From: Lunularia cruciata
Taxonomy: Eukaryota > Streptophyta > Marchantiopsida > Lunulariales > Lunulariaceae
Assembly: GCA_948567375.1 (NCBI GenBank)
Contig: OX419762.1
Coordinates: 27,730,608-27,794,607 of the forward strand
DNA length: 64,000 bases
Direction: 5' to 3'
Shown: positions 36,101 through 46,458 of the stretch, piece after piece
Position numbering within the stretch: position 1 is the stretch's first letter
How the letters are laid out: each line of letters starts with the position of its first letter
Position numbers and translations under genes: made by a program
Notes under the pieces: model-generated
Told to the model about the DNA's origin: nothing
Database searches by the model: none
The model's input: the letters and a program-made list of their open reading frames with translations, nothing else

Positions 36101-39100
36101 ATGCCTCAAACAGGAAGGTGGAATCACATTGCAACACCTTTTTCATGAGGATGCTTACTCATATATAGTTTAGATTTTGGAAATTATCCGAATTGTGGCC
36201 AGAACGCAAGGTAACAACTTAAGTTCTACCTTGAAAGACCTTGCTCTAACAATAGCTCGAGGCAAGATCGGTAGCAGTGGCTCAGGGCGTTTTCAGCAGC
36301 TGTATGATACTTCACTGCATATCGTGGACCCACTGTATGTATGACCCTCCTGCATGTAAGAGCCTTCCAACTTGTCAATCCAAACAAATAACGTCTACGA
36401 GCCTCCATCCTCATTATCATCACTTCCCTGCCTACGTTGACAAAATGGTCCTCTATACAGATTGGCAGCAACGAACCCTACTATCTACAAACTGCGAGAC
36501 TAAGCACAATTTGGTCGAATAGGAAATACGGCTGGAAGGATGTATACCGTGCAGGCAAATCGTAGCCACTGGTGACCTTGGCTAATCCAGTTCTGCAGCC
36601 CCCCTGTTCAAAGCATCATGGAAGTATTAAGACAAGCGAGCCTTCAAAACCCTCTCAACCATAAACCCACCTTCCAGATGAATTTATCCTTCATGCGTTC
36701 TATGTGGTCGCCTTGTTCTAAGTCCTTCCAGATGAATTTGCTTCACTGATGAAAAAAGGTGCAGTATAGTAATGGAGAAACAAAACTTCGTCCAATATAT
36801 AGGAGTAATGGGAGCAGAAGCAGTTCGTAGAACGGGGGATCCACTTTCTCCATTATATATAGGAAATGAGAGCAGAAGCCGTCCGAGGAAGGGGAGATCC
36901 AGAACCCACTAAGTGCATATGATGTGCATATGAAAAGCAAGTATGAACGTGTTCAAATCGAAATTAATTGCCTCCAAGAAATTGGAATAGTAAGTGAATC
37001 TAACAAAACGAAGTTCAGCCTAAGTAAAGACATATGGGAAATGAGAGCAGAAGTCATTCGAAGAACGGAAGATCCAGCTGAAGTGAAGACATAATTGGTA
37101 CATATCATGAGTAGCACCTGAAGAGAACTAGTGTGCATCATGTAATAATAAGCAAGACACAACCGGTTAAACAACTGAAATTGAAAGCCGGAGAGGACCA
37201 TGAAACAGAGAAAACATCGTGCAAGTAGCAGAAGACAAAGGTTTAGTTGAGGATGGGTGGAGTGGAGCGAAGTGGGAGGAGCGGATGGTGTCTTGGCTGG
37301 GTCGGAAGCATGGCGTGGGAGGCCTGGATATTAGGAAATGAGAGCAAAAGCCATTTGAGGAACAGGAGATCCGGAACTCATTAAGTGCAGATGAAGTGCA
37401 GATGGAATGGAAATATGATATATAGAAATCGAAAAGAATAGTAATGCGGGAAGGAGATGAAATGAAACCAACAAATCGAATGTAAGGCTAAGCACAGACA
37501 TATTCGGACATGAGAGTAGAAGCCGTTCTACGAACGGAGGATCCAGAACTCATTACGTGCAAATGGAGTGCGGATAGATATAATAGATCTACTGATTAAA
37601 TATATTAGATTAATTAGATCTTATGCAACTAATATATTAAATGCACGGTTAAGCACAAACGAAATATCACTATATCCTAATCAACAACAGTAGAGACACA
37701 GATATTCATCATGTAATCGAACAGCGCTAAGCAAAGCATGTAGTGAAATAGACAAGATGTAATTGAAGACCAACGAGCCTAAACTAAACTAATGAAGAGA
37801 ACTGAAATTGGCAGACTGGACAGAAAACCTGTATAGGAACCTAAAACAGATCAACAAATGTGAGTTAGAGCGAAGTGGGAAGAGAGTATATGGTCTCTAG
37901 GCTGAGAAGGAGCGGAGCATCAGCACAGACAAAGTATAATTATCTCATGATAACAACATGTAGAGACCAGTTATAAATCGTGCAATCCATATGCGCTAAG
38001 CAACGCATGTAGAGAAATAGTAAACACCGTGTAATCGACGACCAATAGAGAACTGATAGACATCGTGTAATCGATAAGCGCTAAGCAACGCATGTAAAGA
38101 AATAGTAAACAACGTGTAATCGAAGACCCGATGACCAGGACTTGAACTCTTAAGCAGTCTGAAATCGGAAGTCAGGCAGGAACCATGAATTCGAAAGATG
38201 TGTAGGAACTATGAAACAGACAAAATTCAAAAAAGTATTAGTTGAGGGTGAGTGGAGTGGAGCGAAGTGGGAGAGGACTGGATATTAGGAAATGAGAGCA
38301 GAAGCCGTCCGAGGAACGGGAGATCCGTAAGTCATTAAATGCATATGAAGTGCAGGTGAAATGTGTATCTCTAGATATGAGGAGATGAGAGCAGAAGCTG
38401 TTCGAAGAACGGAGGATCCAGAACTCATTAAATGCATATGAAGTGCAGATGAAATGTAAACATGATATTGGATATATGAGGACAGAAGCCGTTCGAGGAA
38501 CGGGGGATTCAGAACTCATTAAATGCATATGAATGTAGATGAAATGAAAGCAGAACTGACTATAAAATATGCGAATAGGAGATGAAATCTAATTCATGAA
38601 AAGCATGTATATCAAGCAACGAACATATATATCTACCCGTAGAGAATCTGTGAACCAATGTGTACAGAGAAAACGAAGAGTCAAGTCATATCAAGAACTT
38701 CGCGAAGTAAGCCAATGTGAAACTATCGAAAACAAATTGACTGAATCGAATGCAGATTGTAGACCGAGACTAATACAGCGATGTAAAATGACATAAAAAC
38801 CTGAACGCAGGGTTAACGTAAAGCAAAACATGTCAGGAAGTAATAAACCACTTGTAAACGAAGACCGATTACCTGGACATTGACTTATCCGAGATTTATG
38901 AATCGAGCAAGGTTTTAAGTTCAAGAATTGATCGAAACAATCCCTAGTTTCGGGTATGAAAAAGTAGAGTGGAAATCGTTCAAAAAACGGGGAAGTAGAA
39001 CAAAGCGTTAGGGGACTGGATAGAGTATATCACTTCATGCGCTATGGACGCATGAGTCCTAAGACGATGAAACAGCCCGAGGAAGCAGAAGGCGGCCATA

Positions 39101-40446
39101 GTAAGCCTTCCCGTAAGCACGTACGACTTCATCAGTGCCAAACGTAGTGCCCAAGTAGCTGAGCGAATGTCAGTACTCCTCGAACCGAGTTTCTATTCGA
39201 AAGCTCATGACTGCCCAAGGCAAACATGATATGTGCAAATCGAGATGAGTAATAAATCCGTAAAGGAGACACTATGCCAAACATGCTGAGATATACACTA
39301 TCCTCCTTCATGAGCTTCGTCCATTATATAATTTGACACTGTTGTTCCGTACACGCCAGGATTGTCCATAAAGTGAATCTCCTTCTACTTTAGAAAATCA
39401 TAATCGGAGATGTCAACAGTGACACTCTAATAGAGAAAAAGGAGTTGATATTTCATCCCCAAAACGACCTTAACAATCCCAAGAAACAAGCACTCACCAA
39501 AGTTGAGCATTCTTCGGCAAGTCCAGGCCCAGCCGCTTGATGCAGTCCAGGACTGCTAGATGCTTCATCCAAATTCTGCAAAATCCCCACTCCCGGTGTT
39601 ATTTGCGGAGAGGGGAAACCGAGCAAAACAATAACAAAAGTTCACACGAAACGAATGTGGTCCATTTGCTTATGCAACACATAAACCTGCCATTGGCAAA
39701 AAACAGTGCAACTCCGACTTCTTTAGACTGCGCATCACTTCCGCAAGTTAGCAAAACTATTAATATGACACTAATTAAACAAAGTAAAATGATTACTATT
39801 TCATCTAGCATTCAGGAGCTAGATGATATTATCCATAATGAAAGTCAGTTTGTAGACAACATGACGGACAACAAGGATGTCTGGTCCCAACGAAGCTACA
39901 TGCATAAGCGTACCGGCTTTCCGTTATGGAAGATGAAATTTCTAGGCAGCCACGTTGATCACCGCTTAGAAAATGAAAAGATATTCCAAACTATCCATTC
40001 TGCACCCTCTCGTTGCTTTTTTCAAGCACTAGTTCCTTTTATCACTGCAGTGCTGTCCGCACGTACAATTTCTTTGACACAAATAATAGAGGGAAAAAAG
40101 AACGTAAAAAGACCTCATTGGTCGAGTTGACAACTGCATCTACTTCGAGGGGCCAAGGTTGGCCGCGCCACAGATAGACTTTGGAATTAATTTCTTCATC
40201 CCACAGAAATTGCGAGCTAGTAACTCTCCCAGGCACTTCAATGACTCTACTTTCAGCGGGTGTACTGATAGAAGTCAGAGGATCAACGAAAGAGCGATCT
40301 GGTGACGAGGTTTGGCTTCTTGTACTCTCAGACACCTCAAACGCACGGCCCTCATGCTCGTTCCACCTCGGCACCTGGTCCAATTTCACAACAAACTCAC
40401 CTCCAGCCACGCCAGTTGGCCGGCCGCTCACTCTGGAGTACATCAT
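33124..40446 (-). CDS. GDAP2-like protein: macro domain plus Sec14/CRAL-TRIO domain, 13 exons
   Basis: Plant homologue of GDAP2-like proteins (macro domain-containing, appr-1-p processing type). Exons in coding order: 40446-40114, 39575-39498, 36603-36548, 36349-36230, 36050-35980, 35815-35722, 35368-35147, 34842-34594, 34348-34240, 34103-34036, 33801-33732, 33604-33530, 33219-33128. All joins keep frame with GT-AG introns. About 545 codons, near the roughly 560 I recall for Arabidopsis. Macro domain: VDAVVNSTNE, the SPGLHQAAGP patch, RVIHTVGP and LGCIYTE-type region. C-terminal CRAL-TRIO: GRPVMVIVGAHFLLR, TIVYFHSAAS, WVKRLEQILGRRHKNNL and VPREQLTIPDF. After Phe-Gln the sequence reads CAGTAAGT: either a stop at 33124-33126 or a donor to a short last exon I could not find. 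Macro domains bind ADP-ribose; CRAL-TRIO folds bind lipids. Start chosen at MMYSRVSG because the Arabidopsis protein begins similarly; ATG at 40443 is also possible. Confidence 0.93.
36794..38545 (+). repeat. Repeat R1 array (eight dispersed units)
   Basis: Units at 36794-36845, 36855-36932, 37031-37080, 37325-37410, 37498-37577, 38278-38361, 38372-38455 and 38463-38545. The consensus has GAGAGCAGAAG, then CCGTTC-NNN-GAACGG, then GGGATCCAGAACTCATTAA and ATGCATATGAAGTGCAGATG. Several units keep the 6-bp hairpin; others show CpG-type C-to-T changes in it. Antisense frames with repeated AFNEFWI patches are by-products. Confidence 0.85.
37725..38866 (+). repeat. Repeat R3 (four dispersed units of about 52 bp)
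   Basis: Units at about 37725-37776, 37990-38045, 38074-38130 and 38816-38866 share GCTAAGCAACGCATGTA, GAAATAGTAAACAACGTG and TAATCGAAGACC. They alternate with R1 units. Confidence 0.75.
38985..39229 (+). repeat. Repeat R2, copy 3
   Basis: Third copy of R2, lying in intron 2 just before exon 2 (in genome order). It contains GCGCTATGGACGCATGAGTC and GAAGGC...GCCTTC hairpin arms. Confidence 0.7.
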
Positions 40447-40951
40447 GCCCCTCCCTTGCACATTCCGCTCTTCCCCTCCCTCCGATCTCCTCCTCCTAAG
40501 ACTTCCCCTGCTTTCCCTTACACCCTGACTCTCCTCCTCCTTCCTCTCATCCTACCTTTCTAATCCTCGTCGATTCAGTCCCTCCTCCTTATTCCAATCT
40601 TTCAATTCTCAGATCCGTTCCTCGTTCGCTCCACCTCAAGCTCCTGTCACAACAATTTCTCCACTAAACTGTTACGACAGATGTCTCTATTTCTCCCCGA
40701 ACCACTCGTAATTCTCTCTAGCCCTAAATCCACATCCTCTGCCTCTCAAACCTGCCTCTCAAAACTGCCTCTCAAACCTGTTCTCCTACCCCTCCAACAA
40801 CGATACACTTCATTCTTCCCACAACTCAATCCCTCCTTCCATCCTTCCTTCCGCTTCTCCCCCACCTCTCCCTTCGACCCTGTTGTCGCTTAGAACAACA
40901 CCACCAACAAGTCTCTTCTCCACCTCGTCCTTGCCTCGTATTTCATGTCAT

Positions 40952-40969
40952 TGCCGGCAATTGCCGGCA
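40952..40969. promoter_or_regulatory. Perfect 18-bp palindrome with GCCGGC cores
   Basis: TGCCGGCAATTGCCGGCA reads the same on both strands. It lies about 500 bp upstream of the GDAP2-like ATG and could be a dimeric factor site. Confidence 0.5.
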
Positions 40970-41195
40970 CTGCACAGCTGCTGCAGTCGACAGTCCCCCA
41001 AACAGACGGGCTCCTTCACTTCTCTTCTTCATCGTACAGTGCTTTCTCACGACTGACTTCTCCCGCCAGCAGCCAACCCCCCTGCTTCCGAAACATACCA
41101 TGCATGATCGATCGACAATCCTTACATGAGGTCGCAGCGCCATGTGATGTAGTACGCACCTTCCGCGGTTCCCAGGGAAAAGCCCAGCGTACCTT

Positions 41196-41211
41196 ATGAC
41201 TCATGAGTCAT
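41196..41211. promoter_or_regulatory. 16-bp palindrome holding two bZIP (GCN4-type) sites
   Basis: ATGACTCATGAGTCAT contains TGACTCA and its complement TGAGTCA, the GCN4-type motif bound by plant bZIP factors. It is about 750 bp upstream of the GDAP2-like ATG, at the edge of the gene island. Confidence 0.5.
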
Positions 41212-41471
41212 GACTTATGATTATTCTATTGGCGCCGTCCCAGACTGCGAAGCTGACACGTTTTGTGCCAAATTACGGAATTCTGACGGGCTCCAGTTAC
41301 GGTAATATGGGGTTTCGTTCCTCCACGTTAGCACTGTCACGTAGGTCCGTTCTTCGCCACTACGTAGCTGTTTCCCTTCGGGAACATGTCAGTTATCCCT
41401 AAGTCTTTTCCTTGTAAGGTTTGATAGTGTAAAAGGTGACCGCGTATGAAAAAAGAAGGATGGGAAGACCC

Positions 41472-41618
41472 CCATCAAGCCCTACAAGGGAGAGACAAAA
41501 AGGGTAACATGGGGCTAAGCCCCAATAGAGTTTATATGAGAAATCTGCCCTATTGCACCTAAGATATCAAAGCTATGCAAGTCGTATTGTCTACACACAA
41601 CTGGAACATCCAGAAGGT
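41472..41618 (-). repeat. Left arm of a roughly 140-bp inverted repeat around the LINE-like element
   Basis: Shares ACAAGGGAGAGACAAAA, ACCTAAGATATC and GCTATGCAAGTC with the reverse of 45220-45359, at an estimated 75-80 percent identity. It is followed by two tandem copies of an AAGG.TTGAT.GGGTCT unit (about 41615 and 41677). Confidence 0.75.
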
Positions 41619-43500
41619 TTGATAGGGTCTCCATCTTTCTTGTTATAGCATGTGGCCTTCTTTACGTCTTTCTTTGTAAGGCTTGATGGGGTCTTCCCGT
41701 CTTTATTGTTATCGCATGCTATCTCCTTCTCTATAGAATTATTGAATGAATAGTCTATTTTATTCATAATTCAATTTTGACCCCATTGGTATCTTGAATT
41801 GAAGGTTAAGGAAAATTGATTAGAAAGTTATTGATCCCATTGGTATCTTGAATTGAAAGTTATGGAAAATTGATTAGAAAGTCATGAGTACTCTCAAGTT
41901 TTCTAAAAAATTTAGAGTGATTATTCCACATTAAAATTGAGAATGATGGGTCTAGAGTTTTTATTTTTAATTTGTTTGAATTCCATAAGAATTTTATTTA
42001 AATTTTTTGGGATGAGAATTTAAAGATATAAAAATTTATAATTTTAAGATTTGAATAGATAGCATTTACTCATATGAGTTGAGATGTGAAAGGTTATGGT
42101 TTTGCAAGTATGGGGAGATAAAAAAAGAACATCGTGTGTTATGATAATTAATCTTATGCTAGCCATAGCTACACTCCTTTAGGTTGGGAGCCCAAAACGG
42201 CTCAGGATACACTATGCTTGGGGTGTCATCGATGTTTTACCTTGCAAGGGGTAAAGACTCATGTGGGAAGGATGCATAAGGACTATGATTGGACCACTTG
42301 GGGGATGCTCACGTGAGTTGAGCAACTATATCTACAATTGTGACAATCAAGATTATGTATGCTTCCTCTATCCCTTCATTGACCATTCCAAGGATATTGA
42401 TCTAGTCACTGGAGTGGTTAGCATCTCATGCAGGGTCTATCATTGGGTTATTTGAAACTAGTTTATCTATTCCATAGGCTACTCCGTATACACTCCATGA
42501 TGAGGCTAGACAAGCTTTTCACCTACCACTTGATCATTTTGCACATGATTCCTTTGACGAGTTATCATGATTCTTATTCCTCTTACTACCTTGATGGTGC
42601 CTTCATTATGCTAGAGGAGGACGTGTTGAGCATAAAGAGGTGACTGCTAGATTTTGTCAATTTTGATCAGGAGATTGTGCTACCCTACAAGAGGAGTCAG
42701 TTAGGGCTATGCATTTAAGGAGACAAGATACTAAGGAGTCCACTCGATTACAATGGTGCAGGACATAAGGTCAAGCATGAGAGTTTAGTAGCACAAGTGC
42801 TACACCCTTTGTTTATGGCCAGTCCCACTAATGAGACTATCTCTTCCATATGCTCATTACATACTATGGCAAGAGAGGGAGTACCATTACGGGTCTTAGA
42901 TTATTAGCCTAAGCAACTTTTATGTCTTGATAGGTCACTTTTTGCACAAGCATTATGCATTGCTCCTCACCTCCGCTTAGGAGGCTTGTCAAGTATGGTA
43001 GATGAACATCTTAGAGATTGCTTTCAAGCAAATGATCCTTTTAGTGGATTTATCAAGCTATTTCATGCGGCTATAGCAATAGCAATATCCATAACAAAGA
43101 AAGATATTCCTATGTTAGTTAGTTTGGTGTCATGTGCTAGTTGACTTCTTGCAATGGAGAAGGACACATGGGGCATTAGATTGATTTCTATTGGAGAGAT
43201 CTTTTTGTGATTGGTTAGTCGTACCATTGTCCTTCAACATTGATCTTACTTTGAGAGCACCTCAGTTCACATCAATTTGGAGTAGCTACACTTGGAGGTT
43301 CCAAGGCTATATCTCTAAGCATCAAGGTACCCATAGATATCCATCCGTAGTGGGTAGTCCTATATGTGGACGTTGAGAACACTTTTAATAGCATCTCTTG
43401 AGCATCCTTCTTTAGAGAGCTTTAGGGAGGCCGGTGGATCCTTGGCAAGTCTCATTCCTTTTGTACAATTGTTCTATTTTCTCTCTTGATTTTATTTACT
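41619..43500 (+). other. 5' part of the LINE-like element, unreadable
   Basis: AT-rich sequence with short frames (42261-42455, 42428-42643, 43191-43376) in the orientation of the RT downstream. It is probably the decayed upstream part of the same ORF, but no motif is clear. Confidence 0.4.
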
Positions 43501-45290
43501 ACTAGCATGGTTGGTCACAAGAGAGAATCATTTTCTTGGAGTCAATTGTCTATACACAACAAAGAGATCTTTTAGGGTACCTTTATTTTCCATGGCTCAC
43601 TTCAAAGCTCTCTTATCTACTACTTTGGCTATGCTAAGTTGTGCATTTCCCTTCTTGGTAGATGATACATACATTGTGGGCCCCGTAGATTAGATGAAGC
43701 AAGCCTTTCATCACTTGACTATAGAGCTATATCTTATAGGCTTGAGATCAAAGGTGTCAAAGTGCAGAGCATGGTCTCTTTCAGGTATTCATCCCCACCT
43801 TGAGCTTCCAGATGGGTTGGTGTGCCATATCTAAAGATGGACTATGTATACTTGGAGTCTTAGTAGGATCTAAGGATTTTGTCACATGCTTCTTAGACAT
43901 TACACTTGCAAGAGATATTGTTCATGTGGATGACCTTCCTCTCTTAGGAGATCCATAGGTGGCATCTGGTATACTCTCCTCTAGTATTGTATGTCAACTA
44001 ATGTACATGATTTGCATGGTTCTTCCTTCCTTGACTTTCCCATCACATTTGAGGGCCTTTAATAGGAGAATTATGGGAGTTTTTGATGATATCATTGGAC
44101 CAAGGACATCTGAGTGTGTGATGGTGGATTTGGCACATAGATAGACATCTCTATTGATCTTGTATGTAGGAGTAGGCCTATTATCTATGGAGGAGATAGC
44201 ACCTATAGCATTTTTGGGCAGTTGTGCTCTCTTGGCACCCTTACTTTCCTCCCACTTTGCGGTTTTTAATAGGCCAATTTTGGAGATATATGTGATCAAT
44301 GTAGAGGAAGGATCCATGTCTCTCTAGTGTTATTTCAACAACAAGAGATAGTCTATCCCCATGGGCACAATAGTACCTTCCATCCTTTGCTTCACTACCA
44401 TTAGATTGGACCAAAGGTTTGTAGTCTTCCTTGATGGAGCAATAGTGTCAACATGTGCTACATTCTCTCTTAGTTGACTCGTCCATTCCTTGTGCAATTA
44501 GAGAATATCTTTGTTCTTGCCCCAACAAGAGTACAAGCTCTTGGATCCTAGCACAACCGTACATTAAGGCATTCCAACTTGCACCAACTTCCTTCTCTAC
44601 AATGATTACATTCCACCTAGGTTTGGTCCACCCGTCTGTATCTTCATTACTCACTTGTGAGTGTGGTTCTACACTAGATGCAACAACGGTCCATATGACA
44701 TGGTGTCCTTTTGGAAGACAAAGGATAGCAACCCAAGATGCCATCACTTATATAGTGTTTGCTTTGGTACAAGAGAGTGGACACCTTACTTGGAAGGAGT
44801 TTCATATGCTTTGTAGATGACACATGTCAAAGCAAAATTATACTTGATCTAAGATAATCAAGTGATAGTAGAAGATGTTGTGGTTACAAAACCTATGCGT
44901 GATGCAATTTTGGAAGAAGTGATTACTCATCCTCTTGGATGGGCAATGAGCAGAGCAAAAGCAACAACATGCAAGGTCTCGAAGTATAGAGATATGTAGC
45001 AAGATCACCTCTTTGTTCCTCTAGCCTTGGAGTTATATGGAGCAATGGACATGCATTCAACACATTTGTCAAAGTGTACATGAGAACTTATCATATTAGA
45101 CATCAAGGGGTACCACTCTCACTCTCATACTTTGTAGTATACTTTAGACAACATGTGTCCATTGCTATATGGAGAGCATTGGCTGGAGCAATCCATAAGA
45201 GAGCAATAACACTAGATGATGCTTCTTTGGATGCTCCAATAGTTTGTAGACCTTATGACTTGCATAGCTAAGATATCTTAGGTATGTTAG
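43501..45290 (+). pseudogene. LINE-like reverse transcriptase, C-terminal part (decayed)
   Basis: At 43650-43693 the frame reads FLVDDTYIVGP, the catalytic xxDD box of LINE-type reverse transcriptases. It is followed by AFHHLTIELYLIGLRSKVSKCRAWS, the usual continuation in that family. A GLGL-like patch with AFLGSCALLAP lies near 44170-44240. At 44455-44820 a CECGSTLD...H..WCPFGRQRIATQDA patch resembles the Cys/His motif near the LINE C-terminus. The end at 45074-45271 is Arg-rich. Stops are frequent. No endonuclease domain was found in the window, so the clade is not assigned. Confidence 0.72.
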
Positions 45291-45359
45291 GGCAAATTTC
45301 TCATATTGATACTATTAGCCATTTTACCTCTTTTGTCTCTCCCTTGTTCGGCTTGATGG
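45220..45359 (+). repeat. Right arm of the inverted repeat, overlapping the RT 3' end
   Basis: Reverse complement of 41472-41618. Its first part still codes for the end of the RT frame, which argues that the left arm is an inverted piece of a LINE 3' end rather than a DNA-transposon terminus. Confidence 0.7.
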
Positions 45360-45718
45360 GTTGTTCACATCCTTCATGTGTTCTACCTGGTTGCCTTTTT
45401 CTATTCATCTCCCTTTCAAGGTTTCTGCTTTCCCTCCAAGAGGACTATTGCGTGACTTGATCTAAAGGAACCGCTTGGTGTAGAAAGTTGGTTTGAAGGC
45501 CTAGTCACCAAATTTAAGAAGTTGTTTGAACCTATGATTTGGGATTAACCTAAGATATATTAGTGAAAATTATTGTAGTGACTCATAAAGCCGTGAATAG
45601 ACTTATCAGGTGAGTGAAGAGAAAGATAGCTTTTAGAAGATGCTCCTTCTTGGATGAAGTTGGATCTGGTAGATAGTTTTATAAAGTCATAAATATGATC
45701 TTGTGTACACATATGTGG

Positions 45719-46453
45719 TGTAATACTCCGAGGACAAGAGAAGAGAGAAAACACAGATTGCACACTCAAACAATCGATGCCCCAAGGGAGCACCTTCTCT
45801 TTATTATATAAACAAAGAGATCTCCTCCAAGGAAGCTCCACCATAGGATTAGGGACACAGTAGGTGACATGTCAGCAAGCTCCACCCTTGGATTACTTAC
45901 TTGGATAGGTGACATGTCTAGTCTAGGTCCTATCTGGTTGGTCAAACAAGCTTTGACCAAAGGGAATCTTTTAGAGAATCTTCTTGTAGGAATCTCAAAA
46001 TCACGTAAGGTACCGTTGGAAAGCTCTCGACGAGACAAAGCAGGGGGAGGGAAGGCCAGCCCTTCCTCTGTAGGGGGGGGGAGCACCTACACATTTTCGA
46101 GGCCTAATTCATCCGTTTAGGGCTTTGAAATTGCCTTCAAAGATTTCAGGCATATTTTGGTTCCTACTCTATTAGTAGAAGTCCCCTTTTGGTGATACTT
46201 CTTTCTAATCTGTTTATTCCATCATGTGTAACATCCTTCCAGATGTTACCAAACCAATTCTCACCTTTAAATCATATGTCTAGCTATTGGTTCTAAGGTT
46301 CTCAAGTCTATTTTGGTTTTTGCCCTATTAGTAGAAGTACTCTTTTGGTGATACTTTTATCTGATCTATTTTGACCATCATGTATAACATCATTCTAGAT
46401 GTTACCAAACCAAATTTCACATCTAGATCATATGGATAGCTCTTGGTATTACA
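45719..46453 (-). mobile_element. Solo LTR, family T (TGTAATAC...GTATTACA), copy A
   Basis: A 735-bp LTR with TGTAATAC and GTATTACA ends. The flanking five bases TGTGG are identical at 45714-45718 and 46454-46458, so this is a clean solo LTR. On its coding strand (minus) it carries a TATA-like CTATATAATAAAG-type box near the 3' end, giving a long U3 and short R-U5. Confidence 0.93.
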
Positions 46454-46458
46454 TGTGG

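Larger units (their letters stand above)
36604..39497 (-). other. Intron 2 of the GDAP2-like gene, 2.9 kb, filled with repeats R1, R2, R3
   Basis: The only long intron of the gene; most others are a few hundred bases. It is made mainly of eight R1 units, at least four R3 units and one R2 unit, with a further duplication of a GAGTGGAGCGAAGTGGGAG-containing segment (about 37237 and 38240). No long conserved ORF is present. Confidence 0.8.
40447..41220 (-). promoter_or_regulatory. Leader and promoter region of the GDAP2-like gene
   Basis: Just upstream of the ATG (higher coordinates) the + strand is very CT-rich, so the transcript leader would be GA-rich, as in many plant 5' UTRs. Two perfect palindromes follow, at 40952-40969 and 41196-41211 (listed separately). 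No TATA box was placed. Confidence 0.45.

Noticed and set aside
38238-38528. Protein with internal repeats (AFNEFWI patches) on the minus strand
   Set aside because: The frame is a by-product of tandem R1 units inside an intron of the GDAP2-like gene.
39040-39075. R2 contains ATGAGTCC...ACGATGAAACAG, resembling a hammerhead ribozyme core (retrozyme idea)
   Set aside because: The invariant CUGANGA is not kept, the other R2 copies lose the GAAAC part, and no cleavage-site stem could be drawn. A covariance-model search would settle it.
41472-45359. Mutator-like DNA transposon with long terminal inverted repeats
   Set aside because: The interior encodes a reverse transcriptase, not a transposase, and the right arm overlaps its coding end. 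No 9-bp target duplication was seen.
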